From: Omphalotus guepiniiformis
Lineage: Eukaryota; Basidiomycota; Agaricomycetes; Agaricales; Omphalotaceae
Length of the DNA: 64,000 nucleotides
NCBI GenBank assembly: GCA_028554645.1
Contig: JAQOOI010000022.1
Coordinates: forward strand, 372,001-436,000
Reading direction: 5' to 3'
A program made the position numbers and the translations under genes. A model generated the notes under the pieces. That model was not told the origin of the DNA. It made no database searches and saw only the letters and a list, made by a program, of their open reading frames with translations. Each line of letters begins with the position of its first letter. The stretch's first letter is position 1. Shown here one piece after another: positions 24,214-36,536 of the stretch.

Positions 24214-25189
24214 AGCCTGAGAGTACTTCCGAGGGTCATTCATCTTCATGGTCACCGTAGTGCTCCCCAGTGGTGGGTGGGAGCCTGACGCGACGCTTTG
24301 AATTTCGATGTTGCTAGGTTATTGAAGTTTCAAGTTTTTGAATTTCATCTAATAACTTCAGTTACTTACTTACGAGCACTGACGTGCACCGATGCACAGT
24401 GACGGAGCTAGGGCAATGACGTCGATTCTGAGGGGATATACTGCCATAGTTGTACTTACTGTAGTGTAGTACTGTGGTACTGTGGTGTAGTTTTGTTCTC
24501 GAGTGAAAACTCAATAAACTAATACCGATACACTGAGAGTCAGATCTTACTTCACTTCCAGTCGCGATCGTCTTCGTCTGCACTTTAGTTTGCGTAAACG
24601 TATCGTTATATATGGTATGTATGGTATGTTAACGTTACAATAAAATACAATACAATATATCATTTAAATTTTGTATATCAACGCATTAAGCGTTATGTTA
24701 TTATTCAACATACAATATACATACCAATGCCATACATACGTCCCTGGCCACCTATCACCTATCACCTTTTCATTCCAACAACCTCAACGACAACAATTAA
24801 CGACCCTTGATATGTATTGATACCGATACCGGATATTGATGATTGGATGGAATGGAATGTTGTGACAAGTACATACACTGTAGTATTCCTCAATCATTCA
24901 TTCGTTCGTCCGTGAGTGACTTCGCGAGTAACATTGCACATTACATCTTCAACCCATCCGTTCCATTTGCCCTGGTGTAGGTGTGAGTGGGACCGGGCCC
25001 GGGACAATCGGAAGTTTGGACGTTCGGAAGTTCGGACATTCGGAACCGACACGCCGACATTGAAACTTCCAGCGCCGCCACGTCACGTAAAGGAGAAAGT
25101 CTCAAAACGAAAGAAGGAAGGGGAGGAGGAGCCTTGATAACGTTGGTACGACGAGAGGGGCTTGTGGTGTGTTGAAGGAGCGGGATGTT

Positions 25190-25292
25190 CTACGAGGAAA
25201 GATAAAAAGAAAGAGAAGGAGAAGGGTAGAGAGGAGGAAGAGGAGAGGGGAGAGGAGGAGAGGAGGGAGAAGAGGGGTTGGAGCGATCCCGG
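25190..25292 (+). repeat. Purine tract of about 100 bases
   Basis: Nearly uninterrupted A/G on the plus strand (GGAAAGATAAAAAGAAAGAG then GAGGAGGAAG-type repeats). Such mirror-like purine tracts can form triplex DNA; that is inference. Confidence 0.7.
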
Positions 25293-25741
25293 TCCTCGGC
25301 TTCCTACGTACTGTAGCACAGCATGCATGAGGTGTAATGAGGGATGCGAATGTTAGCTTTGATCCACTGTGCAGACCCTGAGCTGGAACCCTTGATGTTT
25401 TGAAGGCTACTAGTACCTACGCAGGACGCAGATTGACGCAGATTGACGTAGAACCCAACCCCACGTACTGTGTCGACGAAGCTTCCCTGATGTTACACGT
25501 TACACTAGAACGAATTCTAACGACTTTCTCTTCTTCTCTTCGAAGGATTTCGCGGACCTCGAGGATATGAGACATTGGGTTTACATTGATATAATTGATC
25601 CTTGCTGGCAATCTTGATTTCGATTTCGATTTCGATCCTATGTACAATCTTCATCCGTATCCGTCTCCATCCATCCATCCATCGTGTTCCATCCATCCAA
25701 GGACTCGGGATAGGGGAAATCAATACTATACAGTCCTTGGG

Positions 25742-25777
25742 GTAACTCAGTAACTCAGTAACTCAGTTACTTACTCA
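25742..25777 (+). repeat. (GTAACTCA)n tandem repeat
   Basis: Four copies of GTAACTCA or a one-base variant in tandem, followed by related TTACTTACTCAG. Confidence 0.7.
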
Positions 25778-27531
25778 GTCAGGAGTTCTAAATTTGGTGT
25801 TGACGGCGGGTGAAGGGGGTGCATCGTGCGTCGTTGGGGGGTCGTGCCGTGCAACGAGGCAACGACGACAGCGGGGTGGAGTGGAGTGGGATTGGGATTG
25901 GTGGATTGGTGGGCCACCTGGGTGGGTGTGGAGAAAAGATAAGCGCGTTTTGTGGTCACGGGAAGGAAGTGAGGGGTGGCGTGATTAGAGGAAATTTAAA
26001 ATTTGCTTGAGTGCTTGCGATGCTTTGTGTTTTCTTTTGGAAGCCCACGTAGTACTCAGTAGTCAAAGTCAGAGTTAGTTGCTGTTGGAGCTGAGGGTGG
26101 CTAAGCGTGGCGCGTGGATTGATAACGACCCTTCCCGTCCTCGTCGACGCGTCGCGTTGGAATCGATGACGGAGTGAGTGAGGTGGTTGACACGTACAGC
26201 ACTGCAAAGGTCTTTGGGCCGAGAGAGTAAAGATAAAGATAAAGGTAACAAGAGACTCCAAAATAACCCACAACGGACGATCGAGCGAAATGAATCGACC
26301 CATCCCTGATCACCTTCGGACGTCGGTGGAGGGTGAGAACAAATCTAGGCACGAAGGGGGCCGAGACCAATGCACCCGGAATGCACAGCACAGCACCACC
26401 GACTACCGAGCGAGAGGCGGAGTGTGACACCGTTATACTCGGGAAGATAAGATAATTATATTATATTATATTTTTATATATTACATATTCCCATGTACTC
26501 ACGCCCACGCACCAGGAGTTTAGGACCGAACTTTCGAGATAAGAAGAGAAGTGGGGATGGGAAAGGAAGATGGGGAGAAAAAAAGAAAAAGAGGAAAGAG
26601 GAAAAAACCCAGGTTGTGAACTCTTTCGAAGCTCAGTCGCTCCCCCTTCATCGGATTCCCGGATCGAAGAATTATATTGTATGTATTGTATATCGACTCT
26701 TCCCTCCCCCACCGCGCGCAGAGGGTCTCGTCCTCGTAGAGCCACCGATCTGGGTCATCATTCATTCATTCTTATGTTCTGATCCCCCAATTCAATTGCC
26801 CATTGTAAACTGTGCAGTGTGCATTATAGAATAGAATAGAATAGAATTCGCCCAGAGCAAGGTCCCAAGCAAAAGCCGAATCATCGCCTCCTCTTTTCTC
26901 CTCCCTTCCAGAGAACTCGAGAGAACTCGAATCAGAGATACGTAGATCTACATCTCCAAATCTCCAATCTTTACATACGCGCCGAAGCCGAACTTAGCCG
27001 ATAATGTTTATGTTATGTATCGTATTTACTTATGTTATTTCATAATTCTAAATTATCATTTAATATTTTTTTTTCTTTGGGTTCGAGTTTGGGTACATAC
27101 TTAGGTGAATGATGGAGATATTAATTCCACCCCCTCCACACCTTCGTACCCTACCTATCTCCCCTCTCCCCCCCTCCCCTTCGAGACTCTCCCTTCTTGT
27201 GGGCTTCCCGTTACGCTAGGACCCCAAAGGCCAGGGCTTTATCTATCTGCCCCCCCCGCCGCGCAGTCTTACATATCATATCTGATACTCGTACTTATAT
27301 ACTCCCAAGTTGGTTGAGTATAACTTGTACTTGAGTTCACCACGCCTCTTCGCCGAGCGCGTCTCACAACTGTCACTTGTGTCTCTTGTGTGTGTTATTG
27401 TAAGTAAGTCTAACTCTTATGATTGAAAGACATGACGTCAGGTATTCACCCCAACGCTCCAGCACCACCCGCCAAAATACTCTGTGGTTGTTCCCCAATT
27501 GATTGAACTCGTAGGACTGGGGTACTTTCAT

Positions 27532-27591
27532 GTAAGTTTTACGCGTCTTTTTCCCTCTATCTTTCCCTCTTATCCCAAACTTTTACAACAG
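27532..27591 (+). other. 5' leader intron of the CBM21 gene
   Basis: GTAAGT donor, pyrimidine-rich middle and ACAACAG acceptor, 60 bases, ending 14 bases before the ATG at 27606. Placing an intron here explains the lack of an in-frame extension upstream. Confidence 0.55.
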
Positions 27592-27605
27592 ACACGTCCA
27601 ACAAA

Positions 27606-30600
27606 ATGCCGTACACAAGTCCAACAGCAGTAGCACCCGCTTTAATCACAAAGTCACTATCACTACCTACACCGTCCCACGCCAACGAAGACAAAGATAT
27701 CGATTCTTCACATCTCCCACAGCTGATACCTCATTCGCAAGGCCGACCAGGTCATCGTCGGTCATACTCTTCACAAGCTCACCCTCATCTTCACCCTCAC
27801 ACACACCAACACCCCCATACCCATTCCTACAACTTTACAAACGAACGAGGGTCAGGAACATTCGCTTCACTTGGTTCTCTCCCTCGACGGACAGTATCAA
27901 CATCTTCTGCTCCAGCAGCAGCAGCGACAGCATCAGCATCAGCAGCGAAAAGGTTTCATTTCCGCGGTGGCTCGGATGATCCTTCTTCTTCCGAAGTTTC
28001 CGATAACGATGACGAGGGTACGGCCCACAATACCCGCCACATCGTCAATGACGAAGACGAAGAAGAAGAAGAAGAAGAACGTCGTCGTGCTCTTCCTCCT
28101 CTTAAACTAAAAGTTCGATCTCCACCTCTCGGTGCACGTCCAAGCTCACCTGCTTCATTCGGGTTGAGATTAAACACTGCACTAGGAAACGCTGTTCCTT
28201 TCCCTAGATCTTCTCCTCTTTCTTCTCCTTTACCCGGTTCACCCGCTGCGAGTGGCTTGTTATCACCTTTATCACCAGGTTCAACAGCGTCAATCAAAAC
28301 TCTACCCACTCATTCGTTAGACACCCGTAACCCGACGTATCTCGCGCCTCCCAGCGCGAGTCCGAACCCAAAGTCACCTTCACCACAACGAACGTCTTCA
28401 TCTCCCGTTATCCTCCTCTCAAACGGAAAACCATTGAAAAGTTCCTTGAAATCATCTTCCTCCACTTCCAATATCCCACATCACCATACCCAACACCATC
28501 CCCACCATCCTCACGTACACCAAAATCAATCCTACCACCTTCGTGCACGTTCAGCGCCTTCCACACCCGGTTTGGATTTATTATCCTCTCCAGAGTCTGT
28601 ATCACCATCGACAACACCTTCAGGCGCGAGTACACCTAAAAACGTACACTTCCCTTCTTTATCATCCGATCTCGAACGTGTGAGGGTATTCAACCGATCC
28701 GCTAAACCTGCTTCATTGCTGGCTTCGCGTGGTGGAGCTCATCTGAATGGAAATGCCAATGGCGGGAGTGGGGCAGGTGCAGGAGGGAATGAGAGTGGGA
28801 ATGCTGAAGAAACGGAAACTGAAACTGAGGGTGAACAGAGTTCAGGTGGTGTTTGGGGTATGGGTACGGGTGTTTGGGGTGGGAGTGCACTTTGGGGTGC
28901 TGCTTCTGCTTCTACGTCTGGAAGATGGGGATCTAGTGCTGGTGCTGGTGCTGGTGCGAGTTCAGGAAAACTTGTAGCTGGATTCCCATTCCCCAGAGTT
29001 CCTTCACCTCCGAAATCAGAAAAGAAAGTTTTGGATTCAACATCTGGTGATAAATCTGGGTATGCATACGAAATCGATACTGCTGGATATCCATTCCCTC
29101 AGGTCGACCTCGCGCGTCTTGCTAGTGACGCTAATGCGAATGCGAATGTTCTCATCGAATCGATAAAGTTGGTTGATGAGGGAGGGTTACATCTGAAAGG
29201 AACGATTTTAGTTCGGAATGTGGCTTATGAGAAGAGTGTTGTTGTTAGGTTTACGTTGGATGAGTGGAGTACTGTTAGTGAAGTACGTGCTGGGTGGGCT
29301 GAGAGTGTTGAGGGTACGTCGAGTCAGAGTCATAGGACTGTTGGCGATATCGTTGCTGCCTCTACCTCCTCCTCTTCTTCTTCCAACGCCAACGACACCT
29401 CCGACGCCTCGAAGACATGGGACAGATTCATGTTCATGATCAATCTCGAAGATTATCGAGCGAAACTTGAAGGAAGAGTCGTTTGGCTTGTTGGGAGGTA
29501 TAATGTACCTGGTGGTGAATGGTGGGATAACTGTAATGGGAGGAATTGGAGGGTTGGGTTTAGGAAAGTTTGGGGTCAGACGAAAGTGAAGGGATTGCAG
29601 AAAGGTGAAGATCAGGAGGATGGGCCTACGGAGGAAAGGATCGAGAGAGCTGGGGTTGAACCTAGGGTTGGGAGGGTACAACTTGGGATTGGAAGGAGAG
29701 GTGTCAGTCTTAGTGCGCCTGCTGGTGAGTTTCTTTTTGCCTGGTGTTTGGGTGGCGATTGGATATTGATGGTGTGTGTTTTAGCGACGTTGACGCAACC
29801 TCCACCTGAGGTTATAGCTGCTACTGTTGCCGCTGCCGCTGCTGGGTTTATTGTTGTTCCTGGCACTACCACTACCACCCCGACTACTGAGACTCTCAGT
29901 ACTCCTTCGACGCCGCCTTTGAGCCCTCTGACGAAGTCCACGCCTTTGACTGTGTCTACATCTCCTACGTCTCCTACGTCTCCTACGCCTTCGACCACTT
30001 CGACGTCTTCAGCGGCTTCCCCTTTGACACCTCAGACACCGCAAACGCCACCGCCACCTGATAGAGCACACGTGGAAGCTGTTACGAATGCTACGATGCA
30101 GAGGTTGAGGAAGTTTAGTTTGAGTAATTATGTTGCTCCGGGTGTGGCTGTGGGTGTTCCTAGTCGGGAGGGAGAGAAGGTCAAGGATGTGAAGGAGACG
30201 ACAGACTTGGGGAAGGCAGAGAAGGAGGAAAAGAAAGAGGAAGGAAAGGGAATCGAACAGGGAACCCGAAATGTTCCCGAAGTTCCTGATGTATCTGCGA
30301 AGAAGAGGGTTGGGTTTGGGTTGTATTGGCCTTGGGGTTCGGGTACGGGTTCGAAGGAGAGTCAACAAAAGCAGGAAGATGAAGGTTCAACTACACCTCC
30401 TGCCGCACCCGCCCTCCCTGCACGCGCGACAGTTGAAATTGTTGATTCGCCCATATCGCCCACTATATCTTCGATTTCTTCTTTACCCTCGCCCTCGCCT
30501 TCTCCCCTGTACATGCCCACGCCCACGCCCACATCCACGCACTCGTCCACGCACACGCACACGCACGCATCAGCGCCCTCAGCAGACGACGTCCCACCAC

Positions 30601-31217
30601 TTGAAAGAAGTGGGAGTATAAGCAGTGCTAGTACGAGTTTAAGCTCTAGTACTAGTTCTGTTGATAGTCTGTTCCTGAGGTCACCAACTCAGGGTTCACG
30701 TGTTGGTGCGATTGAGTTGGATGGTGAGGAGATTGGGTATGTTGGGTTGAGGGAGGAGGATATGAAGACGCCTGTTCCTGGCGGGGATAAGTATGGGTTT
30801 GGGTCGTGGGGTGGGGGTGAGGAGGAAGAAGGCGAAGTTGATGAGGAAGGCGAAGGGGAGTCGGATACGTCGCATAATGCGGGAACTGGGACTGTTACTG
30901 TAACGCCGTTCCGCCCGACATCGATTTCTCCACCTCCTCCTTCCAGTGCACAATCGACGGCTACGGCAACGGCGGGTGTAGGAAACAGACCAAACCCGAA
31001 CGCGATAAACTCTGAGAGTTTATACGAGGCTTTCGTCCGACAGTGGTGTTTTGCGGAGAGTGCGCCTACTAGTACTAGTAGGCATGGACATGGACATGGG
31101 AGAAAACGCGGACATCCGAAGAATTTGGGGTTGAGAGCAAAAGTTGGGGATGGGGATGAGGATGGGGATGAGTATGAGTATGCTGGGGGGAGTTTGGGGC
31201 TGGAGGTTGGTGGGTAG
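27606..31217 (+). CDS. CBM21 glycogen-targeting subunit of protein phosphatase 1 (Gac1/Pig1-like)
   Basis: The reading is open for 1203 codons, but 29725-29784 is a textbook 60-base intron (GTGAGT...TGTGTTTTAG) with no stop and length divisible by three; spliced product 1183 residues. Around residue 344 is KNVHF, a PP1-docking RVxF-type motif, followed by LERVRVFNRSAKP as in Gac1-type proteins. Residues about 505-660 form the CBM21 domain: VLIESIKLVDEGGLHLKG, VRNVAYEKSVVVRFTLDEW, WDRFMFMI and the end GEWWDNCNGRNWRVGF. Such proteins bring Glc7/PP1 to glycogen to activate glycogen synthase. Both flanks are long, low-complexity Ser/Pro/Thr/Gly sequence, including His-rich runs and acidic runs. 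The ATG context (ACAAAATGCC) and a leader intron support the start. Further introns in the C-terminal low-complexity part cannot be excluded. Confidence 0.88.
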   Translation: MPYTSPTAVAPALITKSLSLPTPSHANEDKDIDSSHLPQLIPHSQGRPGHRRSYSSQAHPHLHPHTHQHPHTHSYNFTNERGSGTFASLGSLPRRTVSTSSAPAAAATASASAAKRFHFRGGSDDPSSSEVSDNDDEGTAHNTRHIVNDEDEEEEEEERRRALPPLKLKVRSPPLGARPSSPASFGLRLNTALGNAVPFPRSSPLSSPLPGSPAASGLLSPLSPGSTASIKTLPTHSLDTRNPTYLAPPSASPNPKSPSPQRTSSSPVILLSNGKPLKSSLKSSSSTSNIPHHHTQHHPHHPHVHQNQSYHLRARSAPSTPGLDLLSSPESVSPSTTPSGASTPKNVHFPSLSSDLERVRVFNRSAKPASLLASRGGAHLNGNANGGSGAGAGGNESGNAEETETETEGEQSSGGVWGMGTGVWGGSALWGAASASTSGRWGSSAGAGAGASSGKLVAGFPFPRVPSPPKSEKKVLDSTSGDKSGYAYEIDTAGYPFPQVDLARLASDANANANVLIESIKLVDEGGLHLKGTILVRNVAYEKSVVVRFTLDEWSTVSEVRAGWAESVEGTSSQSHRTVGDIVAASTSSSSSSNANDTSDASKTWDRFMFMINLEDYRAKLEGRVVWLVGRYNVPGGEWWDNCNGRNWRVGFRKVWGQTKVKGLQKGEDQEDGPTEERIERAGVEPRVGRVQLGIGRRGVSLSAPAGEFLFAWCLGGDWILMVCVLATLTQPPPEVIAATVAAAAAGFIVVPGTTTTTPTTETLSTPSTPPLSPLTKSTPLTVSTSPTSPTSPTPSTTSTSSAASPLTPQTPQTPPPPDRAHVEAVTNATMQRLRKFSLSNYVAPGVAVGVPSREGEKVKDVKETTDLGKAEKEEKKEEGKGIEQGTRNVPEVPDVSAKKRVGFGLYWPWGSGTGSKESQQKQEDEGSTTPPAAPALPARATVEIVDSPISPTISSISSLPSPSPSPLYMPTPTPTSTHSSTHTHTHASAPSADDVPPLERSGSISSASTSLSSSTSSVDSLFLRSPTQGSRVGAIELDGEEIGYVGLREEDMKTPVPGGDKYGFGSWGGGEEEEGEVDEEGEGESDTSHNAGTGTVTVTPFRPTSISPPPPSSAQSTATATAGVGNRPNPNAINSESLYEAFVRQWCFAESAPTSTSRHGHGHGRKRGHPKNLGLRAKVGDGDEDGDEYEYAGGSLGLEVGG

Positions 31218-34200
31218 AGGTGATGATGATGATGACGAAGACGACGATGATCTTGTTGATGCATGTTACGACGACGACCGACGATCGATGACCGACGAAG
31301 CGTATGGACTTTTTTTATACTCGCGAGTGATTCAAATGCGCGAGTATTCCCACATTCATTTATTCCTCCCTCCCCTTACCCCAGGATCTCTGCACGAAGC
31401 GATAGAGTGTCGTGTGGTGGTGGTAGTGGTGGAGGGGGGTGTATCATTACTATGAATACGACTACGATTACTGCTGCGTATATCTCTACATATTTCTATA
31501 TCTCTGTGTGTCTGTTTCGATATCTGTTTCGTTTTTTTTTTCCTTTGATTTCTGTTTCTGTTTCAAGATGTTTGTAGTTCTAGTCAACTTTTCATTTCAT
31601 GCATGCTCCCTCTCTTCCTTTTCCATCCCCTCATCATCATCATATCTCATCCCATCTTCTTATTCCTCTCTTATCGTCGACTCGACCGACGTTGCTTCCC
31701 CTTTCCTCGCATCCACTTGCCCCCAACGCCAAAACCAACTTCAACATCCTACTCCCCTCCCCACCCTACTCACCCCACCCCCAATTCGTTTCGGGTTATC
31801 TTTATGCTTTGATTTACATTTGACTCCCCTCACCCCCTCCCACCTCATTCTTCGTTTGCTTCAAGTTCACTACACAAAACACGATCTTATATGGGTCGTA
31901 TGAAAACCGTCCCCCTCCTGGGCCTCCCCACCCTCACCATCATCACTGTCTGCTTCGCCCAGTTTCGTTTGGTTTCACTTCATTGTTCAATATTCATTCA
32001 ATACCCTCGAGAAGTTTACAGGGAGTTTTCCTTTTTTTCTTGTTTTACGTATATCCTGATCGTCTCGTGAAATATATCTCGTTCAATCTCAGCTGTGGGT
32101 TTTGCGTTGAGTACACAATATTGAGTATTCAGTGTCACAAGTGAGTTGGCAGATACATCTGTCGGCTCCCAACTCTTCAGATCTTAAGTATGTTCAAGTT
32201 CTCTTGTCTCTCCGGAGAACTCTTCCGAGTCTCGACTCTTGTAAGTTCATTTAGTATTACTATTTGACTAGGAGTACTTGACCAGTCCACGAATCTATGG
32301 TCCGAGCGCGGCGGCTGCGGAGCTGTGATGCATGATCCTGGTCTGGAGGTTGATAAGTAAGTAACTTGTAAGTAAGCTCGTCCAAAAGACCAAAGTAACT
32401 TACTTACCGCGGTACCGACGCTATACACATCAGGTATTACACCTCGGCTTCCGTCGGATTGTCCTTCCTCGCCAGTGGAGCCGTCGAAATCAAGTCATAA
32501 TATTGCTTACTGCCAGACTCGAGGTACTTGGCAGGTCAGAGACTCAGAGTCGCGGAGGCGGAGTCGGAGTCGAAGAGTAAAAGAACCACCTACATACTTG
32601 GAGCTCACCCCTGCTCACCCCGAGGAGCCCTAACTCGGAAAACACCTCGTATTTTTGTCAATGTCATTTGATTCTTGAGCTTGCAGTAATAGGCTGTTCC
32701 GAGTCCATGCTATCGCGACCTGTGAGTCCTTGGCAACCCTTGGAAAGTTGGAAAGGAGCGAATTTTCCTAAAGTCCGAAGTCGCATATGAGATCTAGAAC
32801 ACGCCCACCCGACGACCGTTCTCCCATTCTCGGTCAGTTTGTCCGTGCCTGTGAATTATGGGTACTCCAAGTTCACCCACGGGCCCCACTGGTTGAAAGA
32901 TATCGTGATTGTAACACCAGTCGACGATCTCTATTTTTCTTGTGGAATATTCAGAGTATGTTTTTATCTCCAATTTGAATTGGCATGGCTAGCTTACCAT
33001 TTGGCGTTGAGTAGATATCTCCAGACTTGAACATAAGTTAATATGTAACATCGGGATTCGGGATCAGGTGGTGGGGATACTCAAGACTCAATCAAGTACC
33101 TCCTCAAGTTCTTCCCGTCGGATTTGTGGCGTTTTTGGAACTTCTTGACCTATCGCGAATCTCGAGTGTCCATCGTATCGTATGAGTCGTATGTAGTCCA
33201 GCTGAACTTCCAACCTTCTGAAGGGAATAGCCGGCCGGATAACGCCTTGCTTTGTTGGTGGTTAATCCGAGTCGTCTGATCAGCTGCAGCTTTTCAGCAG
33301 GTGTGTCTGTCTACATAAGAATTTAGAGTTTTAATCATTCAGCTTCTGTCGTATGGTAAGGAGCACTGCGGGGGTCACGCGCATAACAAAACACAAAAAG
33401 GAATTCTGTTGACATCGATACGCGCGTACTTACCCGTCAAAACTGCGGCTGCCAGAGCTATAGTAGGACAGGGGTTGGTTGGTAAGTGAGAGACTTGTAC
33501 AGTAACAATGGGAGATGGGAGATAATATGTACCACGTTCATGCGTAGTCCCGGATGTCTCCTCATTATCAGGACCTCTCAATCAATCCCTCGTCTTCCAT
33601 CTTCTAAGGTTGCCTGCCTGCCTGATCCAAGTAAGCATTTGTCTCCCAATAAGTACACAACTCAATTGAACCCGCCTCGCAATTTACATCAAAAAGAGCG
33701 CCTTCGCATCTTCTGTTTCTCATAATGAGCGTGGATTTTTTTTGATGAGTTTTCTCAGAGTCAGATCCCTCGGACTCGGAAGACTCGGCCGTACATACAT
33801 AGAGCCTTATGAGGATCAGGACACTCAGTGTTCCGCCTGTCCTCAGATGTCCTCTAATCAGTCCTTTAACATCGGTAAGGCTGAACCCAGCCTAGAGATC
33901 ATGTTTCACTGCCAATGTCCGATCTATAGTGAGGACGTATCAGCACAAACACCGAAATATCTGCTACTTACATACATACGTCGGTATCCGTCCCGAGCCA
34001 CGGAAACCGCAACCAACTTGAGCCTTGGCCCTTGGTGGTGGCTGTCGCTCTCAGGATCATCGGATCGTGAATAAATTAGATGGTTGAGAGATATACCGAG
34101 GGCCTGAGATATACCGTTGTGGATATCATTGGGTTGATTCTTGAACACCCCGAGGAGAGTGCAAGATGATACATTTTGATACGCACTCGGAATCCGGATA

Positions 34201-35726
34201 CTCGGGAGAAAGCGGTCGCACATAGAGATTAGTCACGGTTGAAGGTCTATGCATATGAGAATGAGTAGGAGAAATGCATACAGCAATGGCTGACAATGTT
34301 TCACCGAGATTACACGCGCATACATCCTTTGTAATCGCGATGCGCAGATTTACAGGTATTCGGCGCGAGTACGGAGACGGTACGATATCCCGTACTCCCA
34401 GTGGCTGCGATCAACCCTGGGTGTACATTGCAGCGAAAACGACGACCCGGACATTGGCTAGGTAGAAAAAGATCGGTCGTACCGGTGTCTTCACCGGTGT
34501 AATCTGTATCCCGCTCTATACACATTCCGCATTCCGCATTCCTATCCCATCACAAAAGCGCAGTGTTGTCTGAAGCTTATTCAGTCACCGGCGTTTCACA
34601 AACTGAACTGGCACTAGGTGAAAAAGCACTAAGCTTACCGGAGAGTTGTAGCGTTATACCGTGTCTCGATCCCATTGGATGCCTGAGGAGAACAAGAGAA
34701 GCATTGTCAAAGCCCCGGAAGACATCTAAATCAGCGAGCCTTCTTCCCCATAAAAAGTGATTTGCGAGGGTCCTGCGTAAAGAATCCCATCAGAGGGAAA
34801 TGTGAATATACAGTAATTTTTTAGTAAACGTACTATGAATAGTATATGTAATACGTTCGCGCGAACTTGACTCGGAAGTGAGGCGAAAGATCCACGTCAA
34901 TGACGAGATCTTCTCTCTTTTTGGTGTCTTCGTATCCAAATTCCTGGTGCCCCAGGGCTCCCGCTTCAACTTGATTCATCGCGGGATCTATTCATTTGCA
35001 GGGGCTTGCTTCCATTACGAGTATTTCAGGATTTTGACTGATGAATCAAGGACTTAAGAAGGTGAAAGATTGCGACGAATGTTCTAAAATATATTGTCAT
35101 GATGGAAGCGCGAGGAAATCGCAAGATCAACCTTTGCGGGTCGGACTCACCGCTTCCACCTGAATTGAGTCGAAATTGCGGGTCTGTCCTTGCGCCAGTG
35201 TCCGGGTACCACGAAGATGACACACACTACCTGAAAACAAAGAGTAGTCAGAGAATGACTCCGCAAATCCGTAGACAGTGACTAAAGCTTAAACAAACTT
35301 TTCAGTTAAGGCTCATGAATCTCATCGGAATTTTACTGTGATACGTCCGTCTACGTCCATTCCAGGAGTTTGAAGTCGTCGAAGTTCGAGTTAAAGCCAG
35401 GTTAAAAGCTGAGGCTGTCAGTCGCGCAGAGACACGGTCGTGGGAATATCACGTGCTTGTCATGGCCCGGACCGTGACCGTCCTCAACGTTAATGGCAAA
35501 CGCGACAACTACAGGGAGAAGATTGCTTCTCTTGAGGTGGTTATGATGAAAGAAAGCTGGAGCTTTTCTGAAGGGCCAATACACCCCGAATTACACACTC
35601 GAGACACCGTCCGACTCATCTGAAACGCAATCGTCATAAAGGATTCAATATCAAGCCATTCACAATCCCAAGAAACAGAGGAAGGACAGCAGGGAAGTCT
35701 ATAGGATAAACCCCCCCACCGCAATA
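31218..35726. other. Intergenic, no gene seen
   Basis: Begins with the CBM21 3' flank (pyrimidine-rich 31.5-31.9 kb). Several short direct and inverted GTAAGTAA/TTACTTAC units lie near 32355-32410. No frame with splice support or motif was found. Confidence 0.5.
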
Positions 35727-36536
35727 TCATACTACAGCGAAATGTTTCCAACACTCCTTCGACATTCTTCTAAAAGCCTCAAAATGCTGTAAAACCTCTC
35801 TTCTAGATTCAGGAACTTCCATTCCTTCGTTCAGACGACGGGACTGTGGCGCAACTACGCACTTGACCACTTCTGTTGTTGAGACAGGGAACTGAGCCGT
35901 AGCAACGGCTTTGCTCAGCTGTTGAGTGATGGGAATCTTGTAGAAAACAGGACGAGTGCCGATCATTGTGATAGCAGGGATGGTCATGGAATCAAGGGGA
36001 TCTAAACCGACGCGTTCGCGAGCTATGTTATTATACTGGAAAGCAGCAATGGCATCAGCGATAACCCGCGGTTCGGGGTTCTTGGCGCTAATGGTCGTCT
36101 GATCTTTTTGAATAACAAGAAGAATCATCGTAGTGCTGCCTTGAACCAGACATAAATCAGTCTGTGCTGAACGCCTATCATCACCACAAATCATGAAAGG
36201 AATAGAATATCGTGATCGCAAAAGAGTTCCTCTTTCTTCAAAACCTAGTAAACGAAGAATTTCTTTAGCAAAATCATGTATTGCTGATTCCTGGCCGGAA
36301 TTGACGTGAGTGGCAAGATGTAGGTATTGAAGGAGTCGGTATGTTCCATCGGCCATGTTGTCATTGGGAGGGACAGTGGCCGTTAGGAAATCTGGATCGA
36401 CTGCGTCAGATATTGCGTTGGGAGTATATCCAAAGAAGGAGTCCGAGGACTGGCGGTGGATTGTGATGTTATATGCGAGTAATTCATTCGACGTCCAATC
36501 GCAGCCGGACTTTGCAGAACGGTTTATGTTTGCCAT
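35727..36536 (-). CDS. Orphan protein with PD-(D/E)XK-like core
   Basis: A single-exon reading of 269 residues from ATG at 36536; the frame continues upstream but the added part is not protein-like, and MANINRSAKSGCDWTSNELL is a natural start. I do not recognise a named family, although similar intronless proteins are, as I recall, common and multicopy in Agaricomycetes. The middle reads ICGDDRRSAQTDLCLVQGS then MILLVIQKDQT: an Asp at the end of one strand and Q-x-K on the next is the layout of the PD-(D/E)XK nuclease fold with Glu replaced by Gln. A conserved-looking helix follows (PRVIADAIAAFQYNN). If correct it may be a degenerate or binding-only nuclease. No signal peptide or membrane segment is seen in the chosen model. 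Confidence 0.65.
   Translation of the reverse strand: MANINRSAKSGCDWTSNELLAYNITIHRQSSDSFFGYTPNAISDAVDPDFLTATVPPNDNMADGTYRLLQYLHLATHVNSGQESAIHDFAKEILRLLGFEERGTLLRSRYSIPFMICGDDRRSAQTDLCLVQGSTTMILLVIQKDQTTISAKNPEPRVIADAIAAFQYNNIARERVGLDPLDSMTIPAITMIGTRPVFYKIPITQQLSKAVATAQFPVSTTEVVKCVVAPQSRRLNEGMEVPESRREVLQHFEAFRRMSKECWKHFAVV

Larger units (their letters stand above)
15621..27605. other. 12-kb interval without supportable genes, rich in simple repeats
   Basis: I looked through both strands and found no family motif, no chain of exons in phase and no frame above about 125 codons. From about 21 kb on, short tandem repeats are frequent (separate entries). An exon-like stretch at about 20506-20734 (after a CCCCAG acceptor, reading KPKLITEFLSRRDEF) and one at 18211-18462 were considered and not called. 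The last kilobase is the promoter side of the CBM21 gene. Confidence 0.5.

Noticed and set aside
21000..27000. Regular short repeats considered as a CRISPR-like array
   Set aside because: Units are 4-8 bases in direct tandem, with no spacers; the genome is eukaryotic.
29208..29681. Long minus-strand frame inside the CBM21 gene
   Set aside because: Antisense shadow of a codon-biased gene.
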